Below, piece after piece: positions 1-5,844 of a stretch of DNA of 8,082 nt. Made by a program: the position numbers and the translations under genes. The notes below the pieces were generated by a model. It saw nothing but the letters and a program-made list of their open reading frames with translations. It did not search any database and was not told where the DNA came from. Origin of the DNA: an uncultured Clostridia bacterium (GTDB lineage: Bacteria; Bacillota; Clostridia; Oscillospirales; CAG-272); NCBI GenBank assembly GCA_947367285.1, contig CANBDB010000068.1, positions 1-8,082 of the forward strand. Reading direction: 5' to 3'. Within the stretch, counting starts at the first letter, position 1, and each line of letters opens with the position of its first letter.

Positions 1-206
1 AAATAGTACTCCGTTTGGATAGAATGATGGTTGAGAGAAAAATGTCCTTAAACGAGCTTGCAGAGCGTGTGGGGATTTCTAACGTCAACTTATCCAAAAT
101 CAAAAACAACAAAGTAACGGCTATTCGGTTTGCCACCCTCGCGGCCATATGCGACGTGCTCGAATGCGAAGCGGGGGATATTCTTGAATTTCAGAAAGAT
201 GAATAG
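1..206 (+). CDS. Small XRE/Cro-family DNA-binding protein, 5' end outside window
   Basis: Short helix-turn-helix protein of the Cro/CI (XRE) type. The reading frame is open to the left edge, giving 67 visible residues that begin IVLRLDRMMVERKMSLNELA. The true start is therefore probably a few codons upstream, although an in-frame TTG exists at 15 and ATGs at 24, 27 and 42. The helix-turn-helix lies in SLNELAERVGISNVNLSKIKNNK, followed by a third-helix region (AIRFATLAAICDVLECEAGDIL) typical of the minimal 65-75-residue YozG-like regulators. These small proteins consist of the DNA-binding domain only and are often coded after a small membrane protein; that neighbour is not visible here. No convincing terminator follows, and there are 191 bp to the next gene, so a link with the redox genes downstream is unlikely. 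Target and ligand are unknown. Confidence 0.85.
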   Translation, partial: IVLRLDRMMVERKMSLNELAERVGISNVNLSKIKNNKVTAIRFATLAAICDVLECEAGDILEFQKDE

Positions 207-264
207 CCACAAACAATCTAAATAAACCTGCGGTTTGGCAAACTCTATATCCTTTAGGCTTACT

Positions 265-292
265 TATTTAGGATGAGGTATTATACTAAATA
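265..292. promoter_or_regulatory. Dyad upstream of the LysR gene, possible operator
   Basis: Perfect 7-bp inverted arms, TATTTAG (265-271) and CTAAATA (286-292), flank a 14-bp AT-rich centre in the non-coding gap before the LysR-type gene. The dyad is centred about 60 bp upstream of the -35 hexamer at 337. LysR regulators commonly autoregulate from upstream dyads, so it could be such a site. Its sequence does not resemble the 53-bp element found twice downstream, and a chance dyad in AT-rich DNA is possible. A TATACT at 282-287 inside it has no good -35. Confidence 0.25.
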
Positions 293-336
293 TGACAAAC
301 ATCCTGAAATGTCGATTTTACGCTTCACAAAACAGA

Positions 337-365
337 TTGATTTTAACAGCAAAAAATGTTATAAT
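337..365 (+). promoter_or_regulatory. Sigma-A promoter of the LysR gene
   Basis: TTGATT (337-342), a 17-bp spacer and a perfect TATAAT (360-365), with TG at 357-358 near the extended -10 position. Transcription would start near 372, giving a leader of about 25 nt that carries the ribosome binding site at 383-390. This is the best housekeeping promoter in the window. The spacer holds the inverted pair TAACA (344-348) and TGTTA (357-361), which could place a repressor over the promoter, though 5-bp arms are weak evidence. Confidence 0.7.
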
Positions 366-397
366 ATAAATAATGTTTTTAAAGGTGGTGAGATCGA

Positions 398-1318
398 TTG
401 AATTTATTGCATATGAAACACGCACTTGAAGTGGCAAAGGCAGGGTCGCTCAGCAAGGCTTCGGAAGTGTTGCTTATCGCAGCACCAAATATCAGTCGCT
501 CCATCAAGGAGTTGGAAGCTGACCTCGGTATAACAATCTTTGATCGTACTCAAAACGGCATGAAACTGACACCGGAAGGTGAGGAGTTCCTTGAATTTGC
601 GAAGAGTATTCTCGGACAGATTGATCATGTAGAGAACTACTACAAGAAGGGACATCCCAAAAAACAAACATTTTCTATCTCAGTTCCACGTGCAAGTTAT
701 ATTTGCGAGGCATTCGCAGAATTCTCTAAATCTCTCTCCAAAGACGCTGCAGAGATATTCTATAAAGAAACAAATTCCCAACGTACTATAAACAATATGC
801 TTAACCACGATTACAAGCTTGGTATTGTTCGTTATGCGGAAAACTACGATATGTATTTTAAGACTATGCTTGAGGAAAAAGGTTTTACTTACGAACTGAT
901 TACCGAGTTTACGTATAAAATTATTATGAGTAAGGATTCACCATTAGCAAAGCTCGACACCATATCCTCTGATGATTTAGTAGATTATATTGAGATTGCT
1001 CATGCAGACCCTTATGTACCGTCTATGCCGATATCCAAGGTAGTGAAAGAGGAACTTTCCGATGATATTGACCGTCGGATCTTCGTCTTCGAGCGCACCA
1101 GCCAGTTTGAACTTCTCTCAAGGAATTTAGAAACCTTTATGTGGGTATCTCCGATTCCTAAGTCTCTTCTTGAACGATATGACCTTGTTCAAAAAGAGTG
1201 TAGCGAAAACCGAAAAATTTATAAAGACTTACTTATTTATAAAAACGGATACAAGCTATCAAAATTGGACCGCCAATTCATAACAGAATTATGTGAATCA
1301 AAAAGAAAGTATCTTTAA
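398..1318 (+). CDS. LysR-family transcriptional regulator
   Basis: A 306-residue LysR-type regulator, the usual length for the family. The N-terminal winged helix-turn-helix covers about residues 1-60 (LEVAKAGSLSKASEVLLIAAPNISRSIKELE region, then LGITIFDRTQNGMKLTPEGE, the typical wing and linker). A linker helix follows to about residue 90, and the rest is a periplasmic-binding-protein-like effector domain. The start is TTG at 398: AGGTGGTG (383-390) is well spaced from it, and MNLLHMKHAL is where LysR proteins normally begin; the ATG five codons later has no better site. The gene is monocistronic, with its own promoter and a strong terminator. The next promoter downstream, and the rex-adhE promoter about 3.8 kb further on, carry copies of a LysR-like binding element, so it probably activates the alcohol dehydrogenase genes. 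The effector is unknown; an acyl-CoA, aldehyde or redox-linked metabolite would fit the context but is a guess. Confidence 0.93.
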   Translation: MNLLHMKHALEVAKAGSLSKASEVLLIAAPNISRSIKELEADLGITIFDRTQNGMKLTPEGEEFLEFAKSILGQIDHVENYYKKGHPKKQTFSISVPRASYICEAFAEFSKSLSKDAAEIFYKETNSQRTINNMLNHDYKLGIVRYAENYDMYFKTMLEEKGFTYELITEFTYKIIMSKDSPLAKLDTISSDDLVDYIEIAHADPYVPSMPISKVVKEELSDDIDRRIFVFERTSQFELLSRNLETFMWVSPIPKSLLERYDLVQKECSENRKIYKDLLIYKNGYKLSKLDRQFITELCESKRKYL

Positions 1319-1330
1319 CAGATTATTCCG

Positions 1331-1363
1331 CCCAACCTTTGTGTAAGGTTGGGCTTTTTGTTT
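1331..1363 (+). terminator. Intrinsic terminator of the LysR gene
   Basis: A 9-bp perfect stem, CCCAACCTT (1331-1339) with AAGGTTGGG (1345-1353), and a 5-nt loop TGTGT, followed by CTTTTTGTTT. It lies 12 bp after the stop codon and insulates the regulator from the alcohol dehydrogenase gene. Confidence 0.92.
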
Positions 1364-1415
1364 CGATATAGGTCTTATCGATATTGATAACACTGATTAT
1401 CCAAATTAAGAATTT
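1363..1415. promoter_or_regulatory. 53-bp conserved operator-like element, copy 1 (alcohol dehydrogenase promoter)
   Basis: This stretch matches 5095-5147 at 45 of 53 positions with no gaps. It contains the dyad TCGATA (1363-1368) / TATCGA (1376-1381) with a 7-bp centre. A second, imperfect dyad with GATAA (1386-1390) and TTATC (1397-1401) follows. Read as half-sites, GATAT (1365), TTATC (1375), GATAA (1386) and TTATC (1397) alternate in orientation at 10-11-bp steps, so all lie on one face of the helix. LysR-type tetramers cover about 50-60 bp with an upstream recognition dyad and a weaker site next to the -35, which is this arrangement. That the LysR protein at 398-1318 binds it is inference. 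Confidence 0.7.
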
Positions 1416-1441
1416 CCGGAATTAAAAATATGTTGTATAAC
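1413..1441 (+). promoter_or_regulatory. Promoter of the alcohol dehydrogenase gene, probably activator-dependent
   Basis: A poor -35 (TTTCCG, 1413-1418), a 17-bp spacer and TATAAC (1436-1441). The -10 starts 73 bp after the start of the 53-bp element, exactly as in the rex-adhE promoter. A weak -35 abutting an activator-like element suggests that activation is needed. No good match to the Rex consensus (TTGTTAA-N4-TTAACAA) overlaps this -10, unlike at rex-adhE. The predicted transcript starts near 1448. Confidence 0.55.
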
Positions 1442-1476
1442 TAAATCATCAAATAAATTCAAAGGAGATTTTATTT

Positions 1477-2694
1477 ATGGCACGTTTTACTTTACCTCGT
1501 GATCTTTATCATGGCAAGGGCGCTCTTGAGGCGCTTAAGACTCTTAAGGGAACTCGCGCAATGGTTTGTGTTGGCGGTGGCTCTATGAAGCGCTTTGGTT
1601 TCCTTGACAAGGTTGTTTCCTACCTCAAGGAAGCAGGCATGGAGGTTGAGCTTTTTGAAGGTATCGAACCCGATCCTTCTGTTGACACCGTTATGCGCGG
1701 AGCTGAGGCTATGCTCGCGTTCCAGCCCGACTGGATCGTTGCAATCGGCGGCGGTTCTCCTATTGACGCTGCAAAGGCAATGTGGATCAAGTACGAGTAT
1801 CCCGAAATTACCTTTGAGGAAATGTGCGTAGTGTTTGGTATTCCTGAGCTTCGTAAGAAGGCTCACTTTTGCGCAATTCCATCCACTTCCGGTACAGCAA
1901 CCGAGGTTACCGCTTTCTCAGTTATTACCGACTATAAGAAGGGTGTCAAGTATCCTCTCGCCGACTTCGAGATTACTCCCGACGTTGCAATTGTTGATCC
2001 CGAGCTTGCTGAGACCATGCCCAAGAAGCTCACCGCTCATACCGGTATGGATGCTATGACTCATGCAATCGAGGCATATGTTTCCACTGCCAACTGTGAA
2101 TTTACCGATCCTCTTGCAATCTTTGCTATCAAGATGATTCAGGAAGATCTTGTTGGCTCCTACAACGGTGACATGACCAAGCGTGCTTCTATGCACAATG
2201 CTCAGTGCCTTGCAGGTATGGCATTCTCCAATGCACTTCTCGGTATCGTTCACTCTATGGCACACAAGACCGGTGCTGTGTTCGAGGACCTCGGAGCACA
2301 TATCATTCACGGCGCAGCTAACGCTATGTACCTTCCTAAGGTTATCGCTTTCAACGCAAAGGACGAGACTGCAAAGAAGCGTTACGGCGTAATCGCTGAT
2401 TACATGGGTCTTGGCGGCGCTAACGATGATGAGAAGGTTGCAAACCTCATCGCTTACCTCCGTGGTATGAACGATGCCCTTAACATTCCTCAGTGCATCA
2501 AGAACTACGGTGCAGACGCTCTTCCCTGCGAGCAGGGCTTTGTTCCCGAGAACGTATTCCTCCAGAGACTTCCCGAGATCGCAAAGAACGCAGTTGCAGA
2601 CGCTTGCACAGGCTCCAACCCCAGAAAGATTTCTGTCGAGGAAATGGAAAAGCTTCTCAAGTGCTGCTACTACGACACCGAAGTTGATTTCTGA
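1477..2694 (+). CDS. Iron-containing alcohol dehydrogenase (stand-alone, group III)
   Basis: A 405-residue cytoplasmic NAD(P)H-dependent alcohol dehydrogenase that interconverts aldehydes and primary alcohols, full length for the family. The nucleotide-binding motif GGGSPIDAAK is at residues 91-100. Expected metal ligands are Asp192 and His196 (GMDAMTHAIEAY), His259 (GIVHSMAH) and His278 (HIIHGAAN); all four are present. A short insertion (VFEDLGAHI) separates the last two, as in clostridial relatives of this type. It is clearly related to the C-terminal half of AdhE coded downstream, sharing VKYPLAD and GGGSxxDAAK. The start ATG has AAGGAGA (1462-1468) at good spacing. Expression is probably driven by the activator-type promoter just upstream, and the strongly biased codon use suggests high expression. 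Whether it prefers NADH or NADPH, and ethanol, butanol or another alcohol, cannot be read from sequence alone. Next to NfnAB, an NADPH link is plausible. Confidence 0.95.
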   Translation: MARFTLPRDLYHGKGALEALKTLKGTRAMVCVGGGSMKRFGFLDKVVSYLKEAGMEVELFEGIEPDPSVDTVMRGAEAMLAFQPDWIVAIGGGSPIDAAKAMWIKYEYPEITFEEMCVVFGIPELRKKAHFCAIPSTSGTATEVTAFSVITDYKKGVKYPLADFEITPDVAIVDPELAETMPKKLTAHTGMDAMTHAIEAYVSTANCEFTDPLAIFAIKMIQEDLVGSYNGDMTKRASMHNAQCLAGMAFSNALLGIVHSMAHKTGAVFEDLGAHIIHGAANAMYLPKVIAFNAKDETAKKRYGVIADYMGLGGANDDEKVANLIAYLRGMNDALNIPQCIKNYGADALPCEQGFVPENVFLQRLPEIAKNAVADACTGSNPRKISVEEMEKLLKCCYYDTEVDF

Positions 2695-2714
2695 TAACGG
2701 GTAAACCGTATAAT
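2684..2714 (+). promoter_or_regulatory. Possible internal promoter for nfnAB
   Basis: A perfect TATAAT (2709-2714) lies just after the alcohol dehydrogenase stop codon, with TTGATT (2684-2689) 19 bp upstream, overlapping the last codons. The spacer is 2 bp longer than ideal. If used, the transcript would begin near 2721, so its 5' end would fall almost exactly at the foot of the hairpin 2718-2757. Read-through from the upstream gene is the alternative way to express nfnAB, and both could operate. Confidence 0.4.
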
Positions 2715-2717
2715 ATT

Positions 2718-2757
2718 TGAAAGGACGGTTGCCGATATTTCGGTGACCGTCCTTTCA
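2718..2757 (+). other. Long hairpin in the alcohol dehydrogenase-nfnA gap
   Basis: The inverted arms pair over 18 positions: 12 perfect outer pairs (TGAAAGGACGGT, 2718-2729, with 2746-2757), two G-U pairs, then CCGA/TCGG closing a 4-nt TATT loop. No T-run follows (next bases are TCAAGCGG), so it is not a normal terminator. It ends 6 bp before the nfnA ribosome binding site (GGAGG, 2764-2768). It may protect an mRNA end after processing, set the ratio of alcohol dehydrogenase to NfnAB, or attenuate read-through. Confidence 0.7.
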
Positions 2758-2775
2758 TCAAGCGGAGGAGTAAAA

Positions 2776-3630
2776 ATGTATAAGATAGTAGAAAAAAAGA
2801 TACTCAATCCCACGGTGATTCAGTTCTATATTGAAGCACCACTGGTTGCCAATAAAGCTAAGCCCGGACAGTTCATCATTCTTCGTGTAGACGAGGATGG
2901 CGAGAGGATTCCTCTTACTGTTGCGGGAGTCAATAAGGAAAACGGTACCGTCAAGATTATTTTCCAGGTGGTAGGCGGTACTACAAAGAAGCTTTCCTAT
3001 AAGGAAGCAGGTGAATATATTCAGGATTTCGTAGGTCCTCTTGGTGTGGCAACTCATCTTGACGGTCTTAAGAAGGTTTGCATTGTCGGTGGCGGTGTAG
3101 GATGTGCTATTGCTATGCCTATCGCTGAGGCGCTTCACAAAAATGGTGCACACGTTACAAGCATCATTGGATTTAGAAACAAGGATCTGCTTATCCTTGA
3201 GGACGAATTTAAGGCTTGCTCTGATACTCTGCACGTGATGACCGACGATGGCTCTTACGGAAAATACGGAAACGTAACTGTTCCTCTAAAAGCGATGCTT
3301 GAGGCGGGAGATAAGTTTGATATGATCATCACGATTGGTCCTCTCATTATGATGAAATTTGTAGTAGCAACGGCAAGGCCCTATGGCACGCCTGTAACAG
3401 CTTCTATGAATCCCATTATGATCGATGGAACCGGTATGTGCGGCGGATGCCGACTCACGCTCAATGTGGACGGAAAGAAGGTCACTAAGTTTGCTTGCGT
3501 AGACGGTCCAGACTTTAACGGCTACGAGATCGATTTTGACGAGGCAATGTCAAGAGGCAGAATGTACTCCGATTTTGAGCGCCACGCATACGAAAACTCC
3601 TGCAATCTCTTCAAAAAGGAGGTACAGTAA
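2776..3630 (+). CDS. nfnA: NfnA, small FAD/[2Fe-2S] subunit of NADH-dependent ferredoxin:NADP+ oxidoreductase
   Basis: A 284-residue ferredoxin-NADP+ reductase-like subunit. With NfnB it forms the cytoplasmic flavin-based bifurcating transhydrogenase, which couples NADH and reduced ferredoxin to NADP+ reduction, reversibly. FAD-binding motif RIPLT is at residues 44-48, and the pyridine-nucleotide motif VGGGVGCA at about 104-111. The C-terminal cluster motif is IDGTGMCGGCR plus FACVDGPDF, giving Cys222, Cys225 and Cys241, with Asp217 as the likely fourth [2Fe-2S] ligand, as known for NfnA. The ATG at 2776 is chosen because GGAGG (2764-2768) precedes it and MYKIVEKK is the family's usual beginning. 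The frame extends upstream to a GTG at 2743, but that lies inside the hairpin and has no ribosome binding site. Similar subunits serve sulfide dehydrogenase and dihydroorotate dehydrogenase; the adjoining nfnB makes NfnA the best call. Confidence 0.92.
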   Translation: MYKIVEKKILNPTVIQFYIEAPLVANKAKPGQFIILRVDEDGERIPLTVAGVNKENGTVKIIFQVVGGTTKKLSYKEAGEYIQDFVGPLGVATHLDGLKKVCIVGGGVGCAIAMPIAEALHKNGAHVTSIIGFRNKDLLILEDEFKACSDTLHVMTDDGSYGKYGNVTVPLKAMLEAGDKFDMIITIGPLIMMKFVVATARPYGTPVTASMNPIMIDGTGMCGGCRLTLNVDGKKVTKFACVDGPDFNGYEIDFDEAMSRGRMYSDFERHAYENSCNLFKKEVQ

Positions 3631-3631
3631 G

Positions 3632-5047
3632 ATGGCAAAGACAAATATGAGTCTTATAAGAAATGCTATGCCTACGCAGGACGCGAAGGTTAGAGCGCAC
3701 AACTTTGACGAGGTTGCACTCGGATATACTGAGGAGCAAGCCATCGACGAGGCTATGCGATGCTTGAATTGCAAAAATATGCCTTGTGTTGACGGTTGTC
3801 CCGTAAAAATTCATATCCCTGAATTTATTTCCAAGATAAAGGACGGTGATTTTGAAGGAGCATATCAGATTATCACAAAATCATCCTCTCTCCCTGCTGT
3901 CTGCGGCAGAGTATGTCCGCAGGAATCGCAGTGCGAATCCAAATGTGTCAGAGGCATCAAGGGTGAGTCTGTCGGTATCGGTCGTTTGGAGCGTTTTGTT
4001 GCCGACTGGCACAACACCTTCTCCACAGAAGAGCCCGCACATCCTGTGAGCAACGGACACAGAGTTGCGATTGTTGGATCCGGTCCTTCCGGTCTTACCT
4101 GTGCGGGCGACCTTGCAAAGAAGGGTTACGATGTAACAGTTTATGAGGCTCTTCATACCGCAGGCGGTGTGCTTGTATACGGTATTCCAGAATTTCGCCT
4201 TCCAAAGAAGATCGTTGCTAAAGAGGTTGATACACTGAAAAAGCTCGGCGTTCATATTGAGACAAACGTAGTTATCGGTAAGACTTTGACCATCGACGAG
4301 TTGTTTGAGATAGGTTACGAGGCTGTATTCGTTGGCTCGGGTGCGGGACTTCCCAACTTTATGGGCATTCCCGGTGAGTCGCTCAAGGGAGTTTACTCCG
4401 CAAATGAGTTCCTGACAAGAAGTAATCTGATGAAGGCTTATCTTAATTCACCCGAAACGCCTATTATGAAGGGCGGTAAGGTTGCTGTCGTTGGTGGCGG
4501 AAACGTTGCTATGGACGCTGCCAGAACGGCGCTCCGTCTTGGTGCGGAAAAAGTTTATATTGTTTACCGCCGTTCTATGGAGGAGCTTCCTGCAAGACGC
4601 GAGGAGGTCGAGCACGCAGAAGAGGAGGGAATTGAGTTCCGTCTGCTTTGCAATCCTATCGAAATTCTCGGATATAACAATCCCGATGATACAAGAGATC
4701 CCAAGAATGGATTTGTTAGAGCTATGATATGCGTCAGAATGGAACTTGGCGCGCCTGACGAGAGGGGCAGAAGACGGCCCGTGGTGATCCCTGATAGCGA
4801 ATTTACCATTGACGTAGACTCCGTAATTATGTCAATCGGTACTTCTCCCAATCCTTTGATCAAATCTACCACGGAAGGACTTGAGGTTAATCGATGGGGT
4901 GGTATTGTCGTAAACGAAGATGGGCTAACTTCCCGCAACGCAGTATATGCAGGCGGTGATGCGGTTACGGGTGCGGCAACAGTCATTTCGGCAATGGGAG
5001 CAGGCAAAACAGCTGCAAAAGCAATAGATGATTATTTAAGCAAATAA
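3632..5047 (+). CDS. nfnB: NfnB, large FAD/[4Fe-4S] subunit of NADH-dependent ferredoxin:NADP+ oxidoreductase
   Basis: A 471-residue glutamate-synthase-small-subunit-like flavoprotein, the bifurcating and NADP(H)-binding half of NfnAB. The N-terminal domain carries cysteines 44, 47, 52 and 56 (CLNCKNMPCVDGCP) and 91, 95, 101 and 105 for two [4Fe-4S] clusters. The FAD Rossmann motif VAIVGSGPSGLTCAGDLA starts at 145, and the NADP motif VAVVGGGNVAMDAARTA at 284 with YRRS at 312-315. The closing FAD motif (GGDAVTGAATVISAMGAGKTAA) is at 441-462. ATG 3632 lies one base after the nfnA stop, with AGGAGG (3617-3622) inside the nfnA end, so the two are translationally coupled. An upstream in-frame start at 3536 would overlap nfnA by 95 bp and adds non-family sequence, so it is rejected. 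GltD of glutamate synthase is a close relative, but there is no GltB-type large subunit here. Confidence 0.93.
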   Translation: MAKTNMSLIRNAMPTQDAKVRAHNFDEVALGYTEEQAIDEAMRCLNCKNMPCVDGCPVKIHIPEFISKIKDGDFEGAYQIITKSSSLPAVCGRVCPQESQCESKCVRGIKGESVGIGRLERFVADWHNTFSTEEPAHPVSNGHRVAIVGSGPSGLTCAGDLAKKGYDVTVYEALHTAGGVLVYGIPEFRLPKKIVAKEVDTLKKLGVHIETNVVIGKTLTIDELFEIGYEAVFVGSGAGLPNFMGIPGESLKGVYSANEFLTRSNLMKAYLNSPETPIMKGGKVAVVGGGNVAMDAARTALRLGAEKVYIVYRRSMEELPARREEVEHAEEEGIEFRLLCNPIEILGYNNPDDTRDPKNGFVRAMICVRMELGAPDERGRRRPVVIPDSEFTIDVDSVIMSIGTSPNPLIKSTTEGLEVNRWGGIVVNEDGLTSRNAVYAGGDAVTGAATVISAMGAGKTAAKAIDDYLSK

Positions 5048-5057
5048 ATTAACAATA

Positions 5058-5089
5058 GAGGTAAAGGTTTAGCCCTTTGCCTCTTTTTT
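5058..5089 (+). terminator. Intrinsic terminator after nfnB
   Basis: A 10-bp stem, GAGGTAAAGG (5058-5067) with CCTTTGCCTC (5074-5083), including one G-U pair, with a 6-nt loop, followed directly by six T. It lies 10 bp after the nfnB stop codon and separates the alcohol dehydrogenase-nfnAB unit from rex-adhE. Confidence 0.93.
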
Positions 5090-5094
5090 GTAAT

Positions 5095-5147
5095 TCGATA
5101 TTGCTATTATCGATAATGATAATACCGATTATCATAATTAAGAATTT
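5095..5147. promoter_or_regulatory. 53-bp conserved operator-like element, copy 2 (rex-adhE promoter)
   Basis: Second copy of the element at 1363-1415 (45/53 identical, ungapped). The first dyad TCGATA (5095-5100) / TATCGA (5108-5113) is fully kept. The second dyad is stronger here: perfect 8-bp arms ATGATAAT (5116-5123) and ATTATCAT (5128-5135) around ACCG. The dyad centres are about 21 bp apart, two helical turns. Half-sites start at 5097, 5107, 5118 and 5129. Most mismatches between the copies fall outside the half-sites, as expected of a protein-binding site rather than a recent duplication. Confidence 0.7.
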
Positions 5148-5173
5148 TCAAAGCTTAGACTATTTGTTAAAAT
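5145..5173 (+). promoter_or_regulatory. rex-adhE promoter
   Basis: A weak -35, TTTTCA (5145-5150), a 17-bp spacer and TAAAAT (5168-5173). Its position relative to the 53-bp element is identical, base for base, to the alcohol dehydrogenase promoter, which supports both calls. The -10 is overlapped by a Rex box (5164-5181), so binding there would block RNA polymerase. Confidence 0.55.
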
Positions 5174-5181
5174 AATAACGA
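5164..5181. promoter_or_regulatory. Rex operator (clostridial Rex box)
   Basis: TTGTTAA, AATA spacer, then ATAACGA. This matches 12 of 14 fixed bases of the 18-bp clostridial Rex consensus TTGTTAA-N4-TTAACAA: the left half is perfect and the right has two mismatches. It overlaps the -10 of the rex-adhE promoter and lies 23 bp before the rex start codon. Rex dissociates from such sites when NADH/NAD+ is high, so rex and adhE would be induced under reducing conditions. Confidence 0.65.
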
Positions 5182-5204
5182 ACTCAAGAGAAGGAGGTAT
5201 CAAG

Positions 5205-5831
5205 ATGTCAAGCTCATCTGTTACAAAGGCAACTTTGGGCAGAGTACCGCATTACTTAAAATTCTTAAAGGAACTACCTGATGACGGGTTTGAGTACATC
5301 TCAGCAACCCACATAGCAAGAGAACTCGAATTAGGAGAGGTTCAGGTAAGAAAAGATCTGAATGCGATAAGCGGCGCAGGAAAGCCAAAACTCGGTTACG
5401 TAACCGAGGAACTAATTCAAAAATTAGAAGACTGCCTTGGATGTAATAGAATGACGTCTGCAGTCCTCGTGGGTGCCGGTAAGCTCGGCAAGGCCCTGCT
5501 TGATTACAGCGGATTCGAAAAATTCGGAGTAAAAATCATAGCGGCCTTCGATAGCAATGAAACGGTGCTCAGTCTCAGCGGAAAGGTTGAGATACTTCCC
5601 ATCAGTCAGTTTGAGCAGTTTTGCAAAGAACACAACGTCAAGCTCGGTATCATAACCGTAGGCGAAGGTTCAGCTCAAACGGTATGCGAACAAATGGTAT
5701 CAAGCGGCATTGAGGCAATATGGAACTTCGCCCCATGCAAGCTAAAGGTACCAAAGGGGACACTGGTACAAAATGAAAACCTTGCCTTGTCCCTGGCTCA
5801 CTTAAATAATCAATTATCTAATTCAAATTAG
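5205..5831 (+). CDS. rex: Rex, NADH/NAD+-sensing transcriptional repressor
   Basis: A 208-residue Rex homologue of normal length. An N-terminal winged helix covers about residues 10-75 (GRVPHYLKFLKELPDDG, then the recognition helix around VQVRKDLNAISG). The C-terminal Rossmann domain begins at SAVLVGAGKLGKALLDYSGF (GxGxxG at 90-95), with AAFD at 113-116 ending the second strand. The family motif NFAPCKLKVPKG is at 174-185, followed by the C-terminal swapped helix. The wing region reads GAGKPKLGY rather than the more usual Rex form (of the type FGxFGxxGxGY), so it may belong to a divergent Rex subgroup. The start ATG has a full AAGGAGGT (5191-5198). The stop codon TAG is part of the adhE ribosome binding site (TAGGAGG), 13 bp before adhE, so the two are one operon. 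The Rex box in the shared promoter implies autoregulation. Confidence 0.93.
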   Translation: MSSSSVTKATLGRVPHYLKFLKELPDDGFEYISATHIARELELGEVQVRKDLNAISGAGKPKLGYVTEELIQKLEDCLGCNRMTSAVLVGAGKLGKALLDYSGFEKFGVKIIAAFDSNETVLSLSGKVEILPISQFEQFCKEHNVKLGIITVGEGSAQTVCEQMVSSGIEAIWNFAPCKLKVPKGTLVQNENLALSLAHLNNQLSNSN

Positions 5832-5844
5832 GAGGAAACAGAAA

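Noticed and set aside
224..247. Small hairpins AAACC-TGC-GGTTT and GTTTG-G-CAAAC after the XRE gene as a terminator
   Set aside because: The two stems are short and mutually exclusive, and no T-run follows, so termination here is not supported.
1414..1421. Palindrome TTCCGGAA in the alcohol dehydrogenase promoter as an operator
   Set aside because: Only 8 bp, overlaps the weak -35, and is absent from the matching position of the rex-adhE promoter.
1433..1450. Rex box over the -10 of the alcohol dehydrogenase promoter
   Set aside because: The left half matches TTGTTAA at only five of seven positions and the right half does not match TTAACAA, so it is not a credible site.
2743..2775. Upstream GTG start giving a longer NfnA
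   Set aside because: It falls inside the hairpin, has no ribosome binding site, and adds residues not seen in the family. ATG 2776 has a good GGAGG.
3536..3631. Upstream start giving a longer NfnB that overlaps nfnA
   Set aside because: The extra 32 residues are a frame-shifted reading of the conserved NfnA C-terminus. ATG 3632 has its own ribosome binding site and one-base spacing from nfnA.
1363..5147. The two 53-bp copies as ends of a mobile element or recombination repeats
   Set aside because: They are in the same orientation exactly at promoters, no transposase or integrase lies between them, and the enclosed genes are normal core metabolism with similar codon use.
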